This document shows, piece after piece, positions 1 through 7,533 of a stretch of 23,229 nt of DNA. A program made the position numbers and the translations under genes. Source of the DNA: Thermoleophilia bacterium (GTDB taxonomy: Bacteria > Actinomycetota > Thermoleophilia > Gaiellales > SKUG01). Each line of letters begins with the position of its first letter. The stretch's first letter is position 1. Under the pieces are notes generated by a model. The model made no database searches. It saw nothing but the letters and a program-made list of their open reading frames with translations, and was not told the origin of the DNA. The stretch covers positions 1-23,229 of the forward strand of contig JAOPYU010000149.1 in NCBI GenBank assembly GCA_025964455.1. The letters are read 5' to 3'.

Positions 1-590
1 GCAAGGACACCTCGATCGTCGACGCGTTCCGCGTGGCCGACGACGTGCTGCGCCAGGGCGTGCAGGGCATCACCGACCTCATCACCGTGCCGGGCCTGAT
101 CAACCTCGACTTCGCCGACGTGCGCACCATCATGCGCGACGCCGGCTCGGCCCTCATGGGCATCGGCACCGCGAGCGCCGAGAACCGAGCCGCCGAGGCC
201 GCGAAGAGCGCGATCTCGAGCCCGCTGCTCGAGGCGAGCGTCGAGGGCGCGACCGGCATCCTGCTCAACATCACCGGCGGCCCCGACCTGGGCCTGTTCG
301 AGGTGAACGAGGCAGCCGAGATCTTCTCGAGCGCCGCCGATTCCAGCGCCAACATCATCTTCGGCGCGGTCATCGACGAGAACATGGGCGACGAGGTCCG
401 TGTCACCGTGGTCGCGACCGGCTTCGACCGCAAGGGCGCCTCGCGTCCGGCGCAGGCGATGGCGGGTCGCCCGCTCGACGAGCCCCGCTGGGGTCGAGGT
501 GGCACCAGCCCGCGACCGGCCGGCGGCAGCCCGTCGCAGTCGAGCGGTGACGAGGACTTCGACATCCCCGCGTTCCTGCGGGACGAGTAG
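1..590 (+). CDS. ftsZ: Cell division protein FtsZ, C-terminal part (5' end outside window)
   Basis: FtsZ is the tubulin-like GTPase that polymerises into the division ring at mid-cell. Only the last about 195 codons are present, with the first complete codon at base 3. The visible part covers the helix that follows the GTPase domain ([12 protein letters not shown]), the tubulin C-terminal-like domain ([20 protein letters not shown], then [12 protein letters not shown] and [10 protein letters not shown]), a Gly/Pro/Ser/Arg-rich flexible linker, and the terminal peptide [10 protein letters not shown]. That peptide matches the conserved FtsZ tail that binds membrane tethers and regulators. The GTP-binding tubulin signature lies upstream and cannot be checked. 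The inositol-phosphatase-like gene starts 2 bases after the stop codon, so the two are probably co-transcribed. The identification is secure; only the N-terminal half is missing. Confidence 0.97.
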   Translation, partial: KDTSIVDAFRVADDVLRQGVQGITDLITVPGLINLDFADVRTIMRDAGSALMGIGTASAENRAAEAAKSAISSPLLEASVEGATGILLNITGGPDLGLFEVNEAAEIFSSAADSSANIIFGAVIDENMGDEVRVTVVATGFDRKGASRPAQAMAGRPLDEPRWGRGGTSPRPAGGSPSQSSGDEDFDIPAFLRDE

Positions 591-592
591 GC

Positions 593-1438
593 ATGACGGA
601 GCCGACCGCGACTGCCCGACGCGCCGACTGCGAGCGCATCGCCCTGGAGGCGGCGGCGCTGCTGCGGTCGCGTTTCGGCAACCCGGGTGAGATCCACGGC
701 AAGGGCACGCCCGATGACCTCGAGCGCCTCTACGACGTCGTCACCGAAGTGGACTTCGCGAGCGAGCGGCTCATCCTCGATCGGATCGCTGAGCTCAATC
801 CCGACGCGGTCGTGCTTGCCGAGGAGGGCGGCCTGACCGCAGCCGACGGCACCCGTACCGACGACGATCCGAGCCGTGCGGACGAGGTCTGGCTCGTGGA
901 TCCGCTCGACGGGACGATCAACTTCGCGCACGGCGTGCCGCACTTCTGCGTGTCCGTCGCCTGCTGGCGCAGCGGCGAGCCGTTCGCCGGCGCGATCGTC
1001 GACCCGATGGTCGGCGAGACCTTCTCCTTCGAGCGCCACGACGCCCAGACGTCCTCGGCGTTCCACGACGGGACCCGGCTCGATCTGGGCGAAGGTCCGC
1101 AGCCGGCCCACTCGCTGCTCTACGTCGGTGGCGGCGGACCCTCGCTCAACACGCTCAAGCGCGAGTTCCGCTCGTGGCGCCGATTGGGCTCTGCCGCACT
1201 GGCGCTCGCCTGGGTCGGCGCGGGCCGGTGCGGCGCGTACGTGCAGCCCGGGCTCCTGCATCCGTGGGACTGGGGCGTCGGCGTCCCGTTCATCCAGGCA
1301 GCGGGCGGCACCGTCACCGACGGCGGTGGGCAGGGCTGGAGCGGTCGCCTGCACGGCACCACCGGCATCGTCGCGGCGCCGCGCAGCATCCACGCGAAGA
1401 TCGCCGAGCTGGCCGCCGCCGCGAGCGCGAGCGGCTGA
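593..1438 (+). CDS. Inositol monophosphatase family protein
   Basis: This is a metal-dependent phosphomonoesterase of the IMPase/FBPase/CysQ superfamily, 281 residues, a normal length for the family. Motifs appear in the expected order: TEVD (51-54), the metal-ligand pair EE in LAEEGG (77-78), the signature DPLDGT (103-108) with metal-binding aspartates, and HPWDW (223-227) with the third-site aspartate ahead of AAGG. Family members hydrolyse inositol-1-phosphate, histidinol phosphate, fructose bisphosphate or PAP, and the sequence does not tell which. It begins 2 bases after ftsZ stops and ends 1 base before the cupin gene starts, so the three look like one transcript. No strong ribosome-binding site is visible, which suggests translational coupling to ftsZ. 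Superfamily membership is certain; the substrate is unknown. Confidence 0.92.
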   Translation: MTEPTATARRADCERIALEAAALLRSRFGNPGEIHGKGTPDDLERLYDVVTEVDFASERLILDRIAELNPDAVVLAEEGGLTAADGTRTDDDPSRADEVWLVDPLDGTINFAHGVPHFCVSVACWRSGEPFAGAIVDPMVGETFSFERHDAQTSSAFHDGTRLDLGEGPQPAHSLLYVGGGGPSLNTLKREFRSWRRLGSAALALAWVGAGRCGAYVQPGLLHPWDWGVGVPFIQAAGGTVTDGGGQGWSGRLHGTTGIVAAPRSIHAKIAELAAAASASG

Positions 1439-1439
1439 C

Positions 1440-1928
1440 GTGCAGACGCCCGATCCCGACGACGCCGGATTCATCGTGCCCCCGGGCACCACGCCGACGA
1501 TCCACGGGCCCGTGGGTGGTCCGATGCAGCTCGTGCTGCACGGCAGTCGCACCGGGGGTCGCTTCTCCGCGCTCGAGAACGTCGTGGGGCCGGGCCAGGG
1601 TCCGCCGCTGCACTCCCACGACGCGCAGGACGAGGCGTGGTTCGTGCTCGAGGGCACCCTGCGCTTCCGGATCGGTGACGACGTCAACGACGCGCCGCGC
1701 GGCTCCTGGGCCTTCGTGCCGCGCGGCACGCCGCACTGCTTCCAGAACATCGGCGAGGCACCTGCTCGCATCGCGGTGATGTTCACGCCTAGCGGCATGG
1801 AGCCGTTCTTCGAGGCGTTCGCCGACCTCGCCCCCGACGAGGCCGGTCCCGACGCGTTCCAGCGCCTCGGCGAGCCCGTGGGCATGCGCATCCACGGACC
1901 GCAGCTCGCCGTCTCGCATCCCCGCTGA
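1440..1928 (+). CDS. Small single-domain cupin protein
   Basis: This 162-residue protein has one cupin barrel. Motif 1 runs from GPPLHSHDAQDE to FVLEG, with two histidines and a glutamate in the metal-ligand positions. Motif 2 is GSWAFVPRGTPHCFQN, with the fourth histidine. The metal site is therefore intact. The chosen start is the GTG one base after the phosphatase stop codon, which gives MQTPDPDDAGF; the open frame continues upstream but only as a shadow of the preceding gene. Stand-alone cupins of this type include sugar-binding proteins, dioxygenases and isomerases, so no reaction can be assigned. The C-terminal about 45 residues (PFFEAFADLAPDE onward) resemble the helical tail common in this group of quercetinase-like cupins. 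The gene is probably co-transcribed with ftsZ and the phosphatase gene. Confidence 0.85.
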   Translation: MQTPDPDDAGFIVPPGTTPTIHGPVGGPMQLVLHGSRTGGRFSALENVVGPGQGPPLHSHDAQDEAWFVLEGTLRFRIGDDVNDAPRGSWAFVPRGTPHCFQNIGEAPARIAVMFTPSGMEPFFEAFADLAPDEAGPDAFQRLGEPVGMRIHGPQLAVSHPR

Positions 1929-1954
1929 TACGCGGCACCTCCGTGCGGTCGGGG

Positions 1955-1983
1955 TTGCGGTGCGTGCATCGTGCATCTACGGT
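1955..1983 (+). promoter_or_regulatory. Candidate promoter of the secreted lysozyme-like gene
   Basis: TTGCGG (1955-1960) and TACGGT (1978-1983) are separated by exactly 17 bases, a good housekeeping sigma-factor arrangement. Transcription would start near 1990, leaving a leader of about 30 bases. That leader contains the ribosome-binding sequence GAGGTGG just before the ATG at 2022. The 93-base gap 1929-2021 holds nothing else recognisable. Confidence 0.5.
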
Positions 1984-2021
1984 TCAGGCCGGACCGCCGA
2001 TACGCCGATGCCTGAGGTGGC

Positions 2022-3392
2022 ATGCCACGCCCCGCACTACCCATCATCCTGCTGACCACCGCGTTGCTCGCGCTCGCGGCGCTGGTGGGCGTGTCGGCAG
2101 CGGGCGCCGCAACGTCCGACACCGCCCCGACACCGACGGCGATCACGCCGGCGAGCGCCGCACAGATCGATGCGTACCTGACGTCGAAGGGCTCGCCGAT
2201 GTCGGGCCAGGGCGCTGCATTCGTGGCCAGTGGCGGACGCTGGCAGGTGGATCCGCGGCTGCTCGTGGCGATCGCCGGCGCCGAATCCAACTTCGGACAG
2301 ATCACCTGCGCGCCCTTCAATGCCTGGGGCTGGGGCTGCCCGAACGGGCCGTACAAGTTCGAATCCTGGGCCGACGGCATCGACACCGTCATGCAGGGGC
2401 TGCGCACCAACTACCTCGCCGAGGGTCGCACCACCGTCGCGGCGATCAACCTCAAGTACGCCCCGATCGGTGCGGCCAACGACCCGACCGGTCTCAACAA
2501 CAACTGGACGCAGAACGTCTCGCGCTTCCTGATCGAGCTCGGTGGCGACCCCAACGACATCGATGCAGACGGCATCGCGGGCTCGATCCCGCTGGGCCCG
2601 CTGGGCGGCGCGGCGATCGAGCAGTTCGGGTTCACGGAGGAGACCGACCCTGACGCCGATGCCGACGATCCCGCCCTCGAGGTCGCGGTCGGCGCGCCCC
2701 GCGCGCTCGCCATCGAGGTGAAGAACTCCGGCTCCGTGTCGTGGCGCGCCCAGGACGTGCGGCTTCGCCGCGTGGACCTCGAGCCGCGCATCGTTGGCGC
2801 GCCGTTCGGTGCCCTGGATTCGGCATCGTCCGTGGCCCCCGGCGACGTGGCGCGATTCGTCGTGCAGCTCGCCGCGGTCGGGACCTCGAGCGGCACGGCG
2901 ACGACCAGCTGGCGCCTCGAGGGGCCGAGCGGTCCGTTCGGTCCTGAGGTCCTCCGCGTGGTGGAATTCCAGGTCCCCGAGTTCGTGGCCGCCGAGCCAC
3001 GCATCGAGGTCTCGGCCGCCAACGGCGGGGTCGCCGGTACCGAATCCGCCTCGCTCGTCGTCGTGCACTTCCGCAACGCCGGCGCGACCACGTGGCGCCG
3101 CGACGGCGATGACGCGGTGCTGCTCGGCCTGGCCGGCCGGGCTGGACAGCCGCTCGAGGGCGAGGGCTGGTTCAACCCCGAGGCACCCGCCCGGATGCTC
3201 GAGCGATCGGCGGCGCCCGGTGAGACGGCCAGCTTCGCCTTCCGCATCCGCGGCGAGGGTGGGGCACTCGCGCTGCGCCCGTTCCGCGGCACGGGCTGGG
3301 CGAGCGGCCAGGCCGCGATCGCTGTCGTGGGCTCGGTCGACGCCGCGCAGCTGGATGCGCTGCGCGACCAGGTGGACCCCCCGGCGCGCTGA
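2022..3392 (+). CDS. Secreted lysozyme/glucosaminidase-like protein with two FW-type Ig-like domains
   Basis: The 456-residue product starts with a signal peptide (hydrophobic core 7-24, likely cleavage near GAA-TSD at 30). Residues about 45-175 form a lysozyme-fold domain. The likely catalytic glutamate is E88 in IAGAESNFG, followed by NAWGWG and SWADGIDTVMQGL, typical of glucosaminidase/lytic transglycosylase-type muralytic domains. Two cysteines (96 and 106) could form a disulfide. An Asp/Asn-rich stretch (176-186) looks calcium-loop-like. Residues about 220-318 and 325-440 are two Ig-like domains, each with the N-x-G-x3-W motif (KNSGSVSW, RNAGATTW), and the first ends with WRLEGPSGPFG, as in FW/NBR1-type domains. 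The likely role is cell-wall hydrolysis or binding outside the cell. The start is supported by GAGGTGG upstream. The enzyme specificity is inferred. Confidence 0.8.
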   Translation: MPRPALPIILLTTALLALAALVGVSAAGAATSDTAPTPTAITPASAAQIDAYLTSKGSPMSGQGAAFVASGGRWQVDPRLLVAIAGAESNFGQITCAPFNAWGWGCPNGPYKFESWADGIDTVMQGLRTNYLAEGRTTVAAINLKYAPIGAANDPTGLNNNWTQNVSRFLIELGGDPNDIDADGIAGSIPLGPLGGAAIEQFGFTEETDPDADADDPALEVAVGAPRALAIEVKNSGSVSWRAQDVRLRRVDLEPRIVGAPFGALDSASSVAPGDVARFVVQLAAVGTSSGTATTSWRLEGPSGPFGPEVLRVVEFQVPEFVAAEPRIEVSAANGGVAGTESASLVVVHFRNAGATTWRRDGDDAVLLGLAGRAGQPLEGEGWFNPEAPARMLERSAAPGETASFAFRIRGEGGALALRPFRGTGWASGQAAIAVVGSVDAAQLDALRDQVDPPAR

Positions 3393-3412
3393 ACGAGCGG
3401 TGCTGCTGCACG

Positions 3413-3532
3413 TTGTCGTTTGCGGCGCCTCGCCCAGACCTGTACCATGCATGCTTCGTGCCCCGGTTGGGCGCGTTTTCGCGCGGCGCCACGTCCCCGG
3501 CAGCCGCAGGAGCCCGCAAGGAGCGAGTCATC
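3413..3532 (+). promoter_or_regulatory. Upstream region and leader of rplU
   Basis: The gap between the secreted protein and rplU carries a weak promoter candidate, TTTGCG (3419-3424) and TACCAT (3443-3448) with an 18-base spacer. An about 80-base leader follows. It includes a small hairpin GCGCG-TTTT-CGCGC (3471-3484) and the strong ribosome-binding site AAGGAG (3518-3523), 9 bases before the GTG start. Autoregulatory leaders are common for ribosomal protein operons, but no known leader family was recognised here. Confidence 0.4.
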
Positions 3533-3835
3533 GTGTACGCAGTCATCAAGGTCGCAGGCAAGCAGCACCGGGTCGAGAAGGGTCGATGGTTCCTCATCGA
3601 CCAGCCCGAGGCGCAGGAGATCACGCACGAGGTGCTGCTCTTCGCCGATGGCTCGACGGTCAAGACGGGTGCCGATGCCGCCAAGGCGACGGTCAAGCTC
3701 TCCAAGACCGGCACCGTCCGCATCCGCGGCGAGCGCTCGATGAAGTTCAAGCCGAAGTCCAGCCGCTCGAGCAAGCGCACCCTCGGGTACCGCCGCACGC
3801 TCGTGAAGGTCACCTGCGACTCGCTCAGCCTCTGA
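3533..3835 (+). CDS. rplU: 50S ribosomal protein L21
   Basis: This is a large-subunit ribosomal protein that contacts 23S rRNA. The product has 100 residues, the usual length. It begins MYAVIKVAGKQHRVEKG, the L21 N-terminal signature, and has the conserved basic region MKFKPKSSRSSKRTLGYRR toward the C-terminus, which corresponds to the rRNA-binding loop. The GTG at 3533 is chosen because it starts the family's conserved N-terminus and lies 9 bases after AAGGAG. An in-frame extension from 3413 lacks homology and is rejected. rpmA follows 45 bases later, the usual rplU-rpmA-obgE order. Confidence 0.96.
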   Translation: MYAVIKVAGKQHRVEKGRWFLIDQPEAQEITHEVLLFADGSTVKTGADAAKATVKLSKTGTVRIRGERSMKFKPKSSRSSKRTLGYRRTLVKVTCDSLSL

Positions 3836-3880
3836 GCCTCCCGGCTCGCATCACCACACGAATTCGAAGGAGACGGTCAG

Positions 3881-4138
3881 ATGGCACATAAGAAGGGTCA
3901 GGGTTCCAGCCGCAACGGTCGCGACTCGAACGCGCAGCGCCTCGGCGTGAAGCGCTTCGACGGCCAGCTGGTCACCTCCGGGACGATCCTCGTCCGACAG
4001 CGCGGCACCAAGTTCCAGCCCGGCGACGGCACGTCGCTCGGCAAGGACGACACGGTGTTCGCCACCATGGACGGCATCGTGAAGTTCCGCCGCGGTCGCC
4101 GCGGTCGCTTCATCGAGGTCTTCGAGCACGCCGGCTGA
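3881..4138 (+). CDS. rpmA: 50S ribosomal protein L27
   Basis: L27 is a ribosomal protein whose N-terminal tail reaches the peptidyl-transferase centre. The 85-residue product starts [20 protein letters not shown] and continues with the conserved [23 protein letters not shown] and [11 protein letters not shown] blocks. It has no cleavable N-terminal extension of the Firmicutes type, so residue 2 onward is the functional tail. AAGGAG (3867-3872) lies 8 bases before the ATG. It sits between rplU and obgE as in most bacteria. Confidence 0.97.
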   Translation: MAHKKGQGSSRNGRDSNAQRLGVKRFDGQLVTSGTILVRQRGTKFQPGDGTSLGKDDTVFATMDGIVKFRRGRRGRFIEVFEHAG

Positions 4139-4174
4139 GAGCCTGAAGCGCGCTCCTGAGGGAGGCTGAGCCCC

Positions 4175-5566
4175 CTGTTCTACGATCGAGTCACCATCGT
4201 GCTGCGCGCCGGACGCGGCGGTGACGGATCTGCGTCCATGCGACGCGAGGCCAACGTACCGCGCGGCGGTGTCGATGGCGGCGACGGCGGTGACGGCGGC
4301 AGCCTGATCCTGCGGGTGGACCCGTCCAGGCGCGACCTGGCACACCTGCGGCGTCGCCTCGTGTATGCCGCCGAGGACGGCGGATCCGGATCCCGCAAGA
4401 AGGCACACGGCAAGCGTGGCGTCGACTACGTGATCCCCGTGCCGCCCGGCACGCAGGCATACGACGAGGACGGGCGCAAGCTGTGCGACCTCGTCCATCC
4501 GGGCCAGGAGGCCGTGGTCGCCACCGGCGGTCAGGGTGGGCGCGGCAACACCCACTTCACCTCGAGCGTGCGGCGTGCGCCGACCTTCGCCGAGATCGGG
4601 CTGCCGGGCGACGAGTTCCGCATGGAGATGCGGCTCAAGCTGATGGCTGACGGCGCCCTCGCCGGACTGCCGAACGCCGGCAAGAGCTCGCTGCTGCGAA
4701 AGATCTCCAACGCCAAACCGAAGGTCGGCGACTACCCCTTCACGACGCTCGCACCCGTGCTCGGCACGATCGAGCGCCCGGATGGCTCGCAGGTCGTCGT
4801 CGTGGATGTCCCCGGCCTGCTCGAGGGTGCGAGCGAAGGCGTCGGCATGGGCCACGAGTTCCTCGCCCATTTCGAACGCGCACGCATCATCGTCCACGTG
4901 ATCAGCCTCGAGCACGCCGCGTCGGGCAACCTCGATGGCCTGCGCGAGGCGATCCGGGTCATCCAGACGGAGCTGTGGCGCTTCGATCCGCGCATCGCAC
5001 AGCTGCCACAGGTGGTCGTGCTCTCCAAGCGCGACCTGGTCGATGACGAGGTCGCCGCGGCGGCGCACGACATGGTCCGCACCGTCATGGACGAGCTCGC
5101 GGGCGAGCGTGGCGAGGTGCTCGCCATCCACGAGGTGTCGAGCGCGACGGGCCAGGGCCTGCCGCCGTTCCTGACCGACCTGTTCAAGGCGAGCGACCAC
5201 TTCGGCGACGGCGACGTGCGCGACCGCGTCGCGCGACGGCCCGACCTGGAGCTCGAGGAGTACCGGGTGTTCCGGCCGCGTCCCAAGCGACGGCGCTGGC
5301 GCATCTTCCGCGAGCGCGAGACCTTCCGGATCGTCGGCGAGCCTGCAATGCGCGTGCTCGCCGAGCGCGCCGAGACCGACCCGCAGGCGCGCGAACGCCT
5401 CGTCGACTGGCTCGAGGAGAGCGGCGCGCTGCGCGCGCTCAAGGCTGCCGGCGCCCGCAACGGAACCACCGTGGAGGCCTTCGGCATCCCGCTCGAGCTC
5501 TGGTGGGGCGCTGCCGCGGAGGACAACGCCGACGAGCTCGCCGCCGAGGTCGAGGGCAACCTCTGA
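4175..5566 (+). CDS. obgE: Obg/CgtA family GTPase, probable CTG start
   Basis: Obg is an essential GTPase in late 50S ribosome assembly and stress signalling. From a CTG at 4175 the product has 463 residues. The Gly-rich Obg fold (FYDRVTIVLRAGRGGDGS, then PRGGVDGGDGGDGG) comes first. The GTPase domain follows: G1 GLPNAGKSS (164-172), the switch region YPFTTLAPVLG, G3 DVPG (211-214), G4 SKRD (284-287, normally NKxD) and G5 SSAT (322-325). A C-terminal OCT domain lies at about 360-455. The conserved N-terminal strand begins upstream of the first ATG/GTG/TTG in frame (GTG 4199). A stop codon lies at 4157-4159. CTG 4175 is 9 bases after GGAGG (4161-4165) and would encode the expected MFYDRV. The family call is certain; the start is strongly inferred. 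Confidence 0.93.
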   Translation: MFYDRVTIVLRAGRGGDGSASMRREANVPRGGVDGGDGGDGGSLILRVDPSRRDLAHLRRRLVYAAEDGGSGSRKKAHGKRGVDYVIPVPPGTQAYDEDGRKLCDLVHPGQEAVVATGGQGGRGNTHFTSSVRRAPTFAEIGLPGDEFRMEMRLKLMADGALAGLPNAGKSSLLRKISNAKPKVGDYPFTTLAPVLGTIERPDGSQVVVVDVPGLLEGASEGVGMGHEFLAHFERARIIVHVISLEHAASGNLDGLREAIRVIQTELWRFDPRIAQLPQVVVLSKRDLVDDEVAAAAHDMVRTVMDELAGERGEVLAIHEVSSATGQGLPPFLTDLFKASDHFGDGDVRDRVARRPDLELEEYRVFRPRPKRRRWRIFRERETFRIVGEPAMRVLAERAETDPQARERLVDWLEESGALRALKAAGARNGTTVEAFGIPLELWWGAAAEDNADELAAEVEGNL

Positions 5567-5608
5567 CGCTCGAAGCCGGCTGCGGGGTTCAGAGCCATGC
5601 GGGCGAGG

Positions 5609-5614
5609 TACGCT
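5609..5614 (+). promoter_or_regulatory. Candidate -10 box of a leaderless proA transcript
   Basis: TACGCT lies exactly 6 bases before the ATG at 5621, so transcription would begin at or next to the start codon. The -35 region is weak (TTCAGA at 5588-5593, 15-base spacer). The same TAnnnT-N6-start layout occurs before the UPF0182 gene and proB. Confidence 0.45.
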
Positions 5615-5620
5615 CAGGGC

Positions 5621-6829
5621 ATGTCCACGATCTCCGACCTCCAGCACGTCGACGTCGTCCGCGATGCCGCACGATCCCTCGCCACTGCGCCTCGCGAGCG
5701 GCGTGACGCCGTGCTCCTCAGCTTCGCCGCCGCGCTCCGACGCGACGCGCACGAGTTGCTCGCCTTCAATGCGCAGGACGTCGAGCGCGCACGAGAGGAC
5801 GGTGTCTCCGCCGCGCTGCTCGACCGACTGACGCTCGACGAATCGCGCGTGGAGGACATGGCTGCAGCTGTGGAGGCCATCGCCGGTCTCGACGACCCCG
5901 TCGGCGAGGTCATCGACGCCCGCACGCTCGACAACGGCCTGCGCCTCCAGCAGGTGCGTGTCCCGTTCGGCGTGGTCTGCGTCGTGTACGAGGCGCGCCC
6001 CAACGTCACCGCCGACGCCGCCGCGATCGCGATCAAGACGGGCAACGGCATCGTGCTGCGCGGGTCGCGCCAGGCAATGCTGACCAACCGCCACGTGCTC
6101 GAGTACCTGTCACGCGCGATGGAGGAGCACGGCATCGACCAGCGAGCCGTGTGGAACTTCCCGCCGGAGGACCGCGACGCCTTCCGCGAGCTGATCGCGA
6201 CCGAGGGCAGCATCGACCTCGTCATCCCGCGCGGCGGCGAAGGGCTCAAGCGATTCCTCTACGAGCACGCCCGTGTGCCGATCCTCGCCGCGGCAGGTGG
6301 CAACTGCCACGTGTTCATCGACGAGTCGGCCGAACGCGACATGGCGCGCGACATCGTCCTCAACGCCAAGACGCAGCGCCCGGGGGTCTGCAACGCCGCC
6401 GAGACCCTGCTCGTGCACGAGGCGCGTGCGCACGACCTGCTCCCCTACCTGATCGCCCACCTCGAGAACGCGGGGGTAACGGTGCGCTCCGACGAGGCTG
6501 CGTTCGACGAGGAATTCCTCGACATGGTGATCGCGGTCGGGACGGTGACCGGCGTCGACGAGGCGATCGAGCACATCAACCGCCACGGCACCAAGCACTC
6601 CGAGGCGATCGTCACCGACGACGAGGAGAACGCGGCGCGCTTCGTCGCGGGCGTCGACGCGGCTGCGGTGTACGTGAACGCCTCGACGCGATTCACCGAC
6701 GGTGCGGTGTTCGGGCTCGGGGCGGAGGTGGGCATCTCCACCAACAAGCTGCACGCTCGTGGACCCATCGGCCTGCGTGAGCTGACGACGACCAAGTACA
6801 TCATCCACGGCGACGGTCACATCCGCTGA
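5621..6829 (+). CDS. proA: Gamma-glutamyl phosphate reductase
   Basis: ProA reduces gamma-glutamyl phosphate to glutamate-5-semialdehyde with NADPH, the second step of proline synthesis. The 402-residue product has the family hallmarks: VPFGVVCVVYEARPNVTADA (115-134), IKTGNGIVLRGS (138-149), AAAGGNCHVFID (223-234) and the catalytic cysteine C257 in QRPGVCNAAETLL. The ATG at 5621 is preferred over the in-frame ATG at 5597. The shorter form starts where family members start, and the extra eight residues would span the predicted -10 box. No ribosome-binding site is present, which fits a leaderless mRNA. It follows obgE, and the proB that often lies between them is found at 20077 instead. nadD follows directly. 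Confidence 0.95.
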   Translation: MSTISDLQHVDVVRDAARSLATAPRERRDAVLLSFAAALRRDAHELLAFNAQDVERAREDGVSAALLDRLTLDESRVEDMAAAVEAIAGLDDPVGEVIDARTLDNGLRLQQVRVPFGVVCVVYEARPNVTADAAAIAIKTGNGIVLRGSRQAMLTNRHVLEYLSRAMEEHGIDQRAVWNFPPEDRDAFRELIATEGSIDLVIPRGGEGLKRFLYEHARVPILAAAGGNCHVFIDESAERDMARDIVLNAKTQRPGVCNAAETLLVHEARAHDLLPYLIAHLENAGVTVRSDEAAFDEEFLDMVIAVGTVTGVDEAIEHINRHGTKHSEAIVTDDEENAARFVAGVDAAAVYVNASTRFTDGAVFGLGAEVGISTNKLHARGPIGLRELTTTKYIIHGDGHIR

Positions 6830-6861
6830 GCGGCGACCTGCACGACGAGGATGCGGCGGAG

Positions 6862-7521
6862 CTGCCGCGGCGCCAGGGCACGTACCGGCTCGGGATCTTC
6901 GGGTCGATGATGAACCCGCCCCACCTGGGACACCTCGCGCTCGTGGACGCGGTCCACGAGGCCTGCGCGCTCGACAGGGTCGTGGTCGTCCCTGCAGGGA
7001 TCCCGCCGCACCGTGGCACGCCCACGGTGTCCGCCCGTGCACGGCTGACCATGGCGGTGCGCGCTTTCGCCGACCTGCCGCATGTCGTGGTCAGTGACAC
7101 CGAGGTCGACCGCGGCGAGCACGGCGAACCCGGCTACATGGTCGACACGGTGGAGGAGGTGCTCGAGCTGCCGGCGATGCTCGGCTATGACGACCTGCTC
7201 GTCGAGCCGGTGCTCGTGGTCGGGGCCGACCAGGCCGCGGCCCTGCCGAAGTGGCACCGCTGGGAGCACCTGCGCGACCTGGCACGCATCGCGGTCGTGC
7301 GCCGCCCGGACCAGCTCGCAGATGCCGAGCTCGACGACGCCCTGGACCGCCTTCGCGAGGGCGGTGCGCGCATCGACCTGGTCGACATGCCGACCGTGCC
7401 GATCTCGTCCACGCTCGTGCGCGAGGTCGCCGCGCGACGTGACGCCGCGGGCCTGCGGCAACTCGTGCCCGAGGCGATCATCGACGACGTCCTGCGCCTG
7501 TACGGCCCGGACGCCGACTGA
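6862..7521 (+). CDS. nadD: Nicotinate-nucleotide adenylyltransferase; start codon not canonical
   Basis: NadD adenylates nicotinate mononucleotide to deamido-NAD in NAD synthesis. The conserved nucleotide-binding start is GIFGSMMNPPHLGH (usual form GIFGGTFDPxHxGH), with the HxGH motif intact. VGADQAAALPKWHRW and the C-terminal ISSTLVRE motif also match. The first ATG in frame (6907) would cut through this motif, so translation must begin upstream. The frame is open back to 6781 but contains no ATG, GTG or TTG. CTG codons occur at 6826 (overlapping the proA stop), 6838 and 6862. CTG 6862 is listed because CGAGGA (6846-6851) lies 10 bases before it, giving about 219 residues; the other two remain possible. 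The family call is firm and the start is uncertain. Confidence 0.88.
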   Translation: MPRRQGTYRLGIFGSMMNPPHLGHLALVDAVHEACALDRVVVVPAGIPPHRGTPTVSARARLTMAVRAFADLPHVVVSDTEVDRGEHGEPGYMVDTVEEVLELPAMLGYDDLLVEPVLVVGADQAAALPKWHRWEHLRDLARIAVVRRPDQLADAELDDALDRLREGGARIDLVDMPTVPISSTLVREVAARRDAAGLRQLVPEAIIDDVLRLYGPDAD

Positions 7522-7533
7522 CGCGTCAGCGCA

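Noticed and set aside
2037..3452. 471-codon open frame on the minus strand opposite the secreted lysozyme-like gene
   Set aside because: It is a GC-bias shadow. The plus-strand protein has a signal peptide and domain motifs; the minus product has none.
4153..4164. Hairpin CTCC-TGAG-GGAG that could mask the obgE ribosome-binding site
   Set aside because: A stem of only 4 base pairs is too weak to claim as a regulatory structure.
5597..5620. ProA start at the upstream ATG 5597
   Set aside because: The extra eight residues cover the predicted -10 box, there is no ribosome-binding site, and the family N-terminus matches the ATG at 5621.
3851..6094. 747-codon open frame on the minus strand opposite rpmA, obgE and proA
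   Set aside because: It lies antisense to three well-conserved genes in the codon phase that high-GC codon bias keeps open; its product is low-complexity Arg/Asp/Gly/Val-rich with no recognisable motif.
7518..7529. 12-base palindrome CTGACGCGTCAG across the nadD stop codon
   Set aside because: It is perfect but short, in very GC-rich DNA between convergent genes with no loop for an RNA hairpin; it is likely chance.
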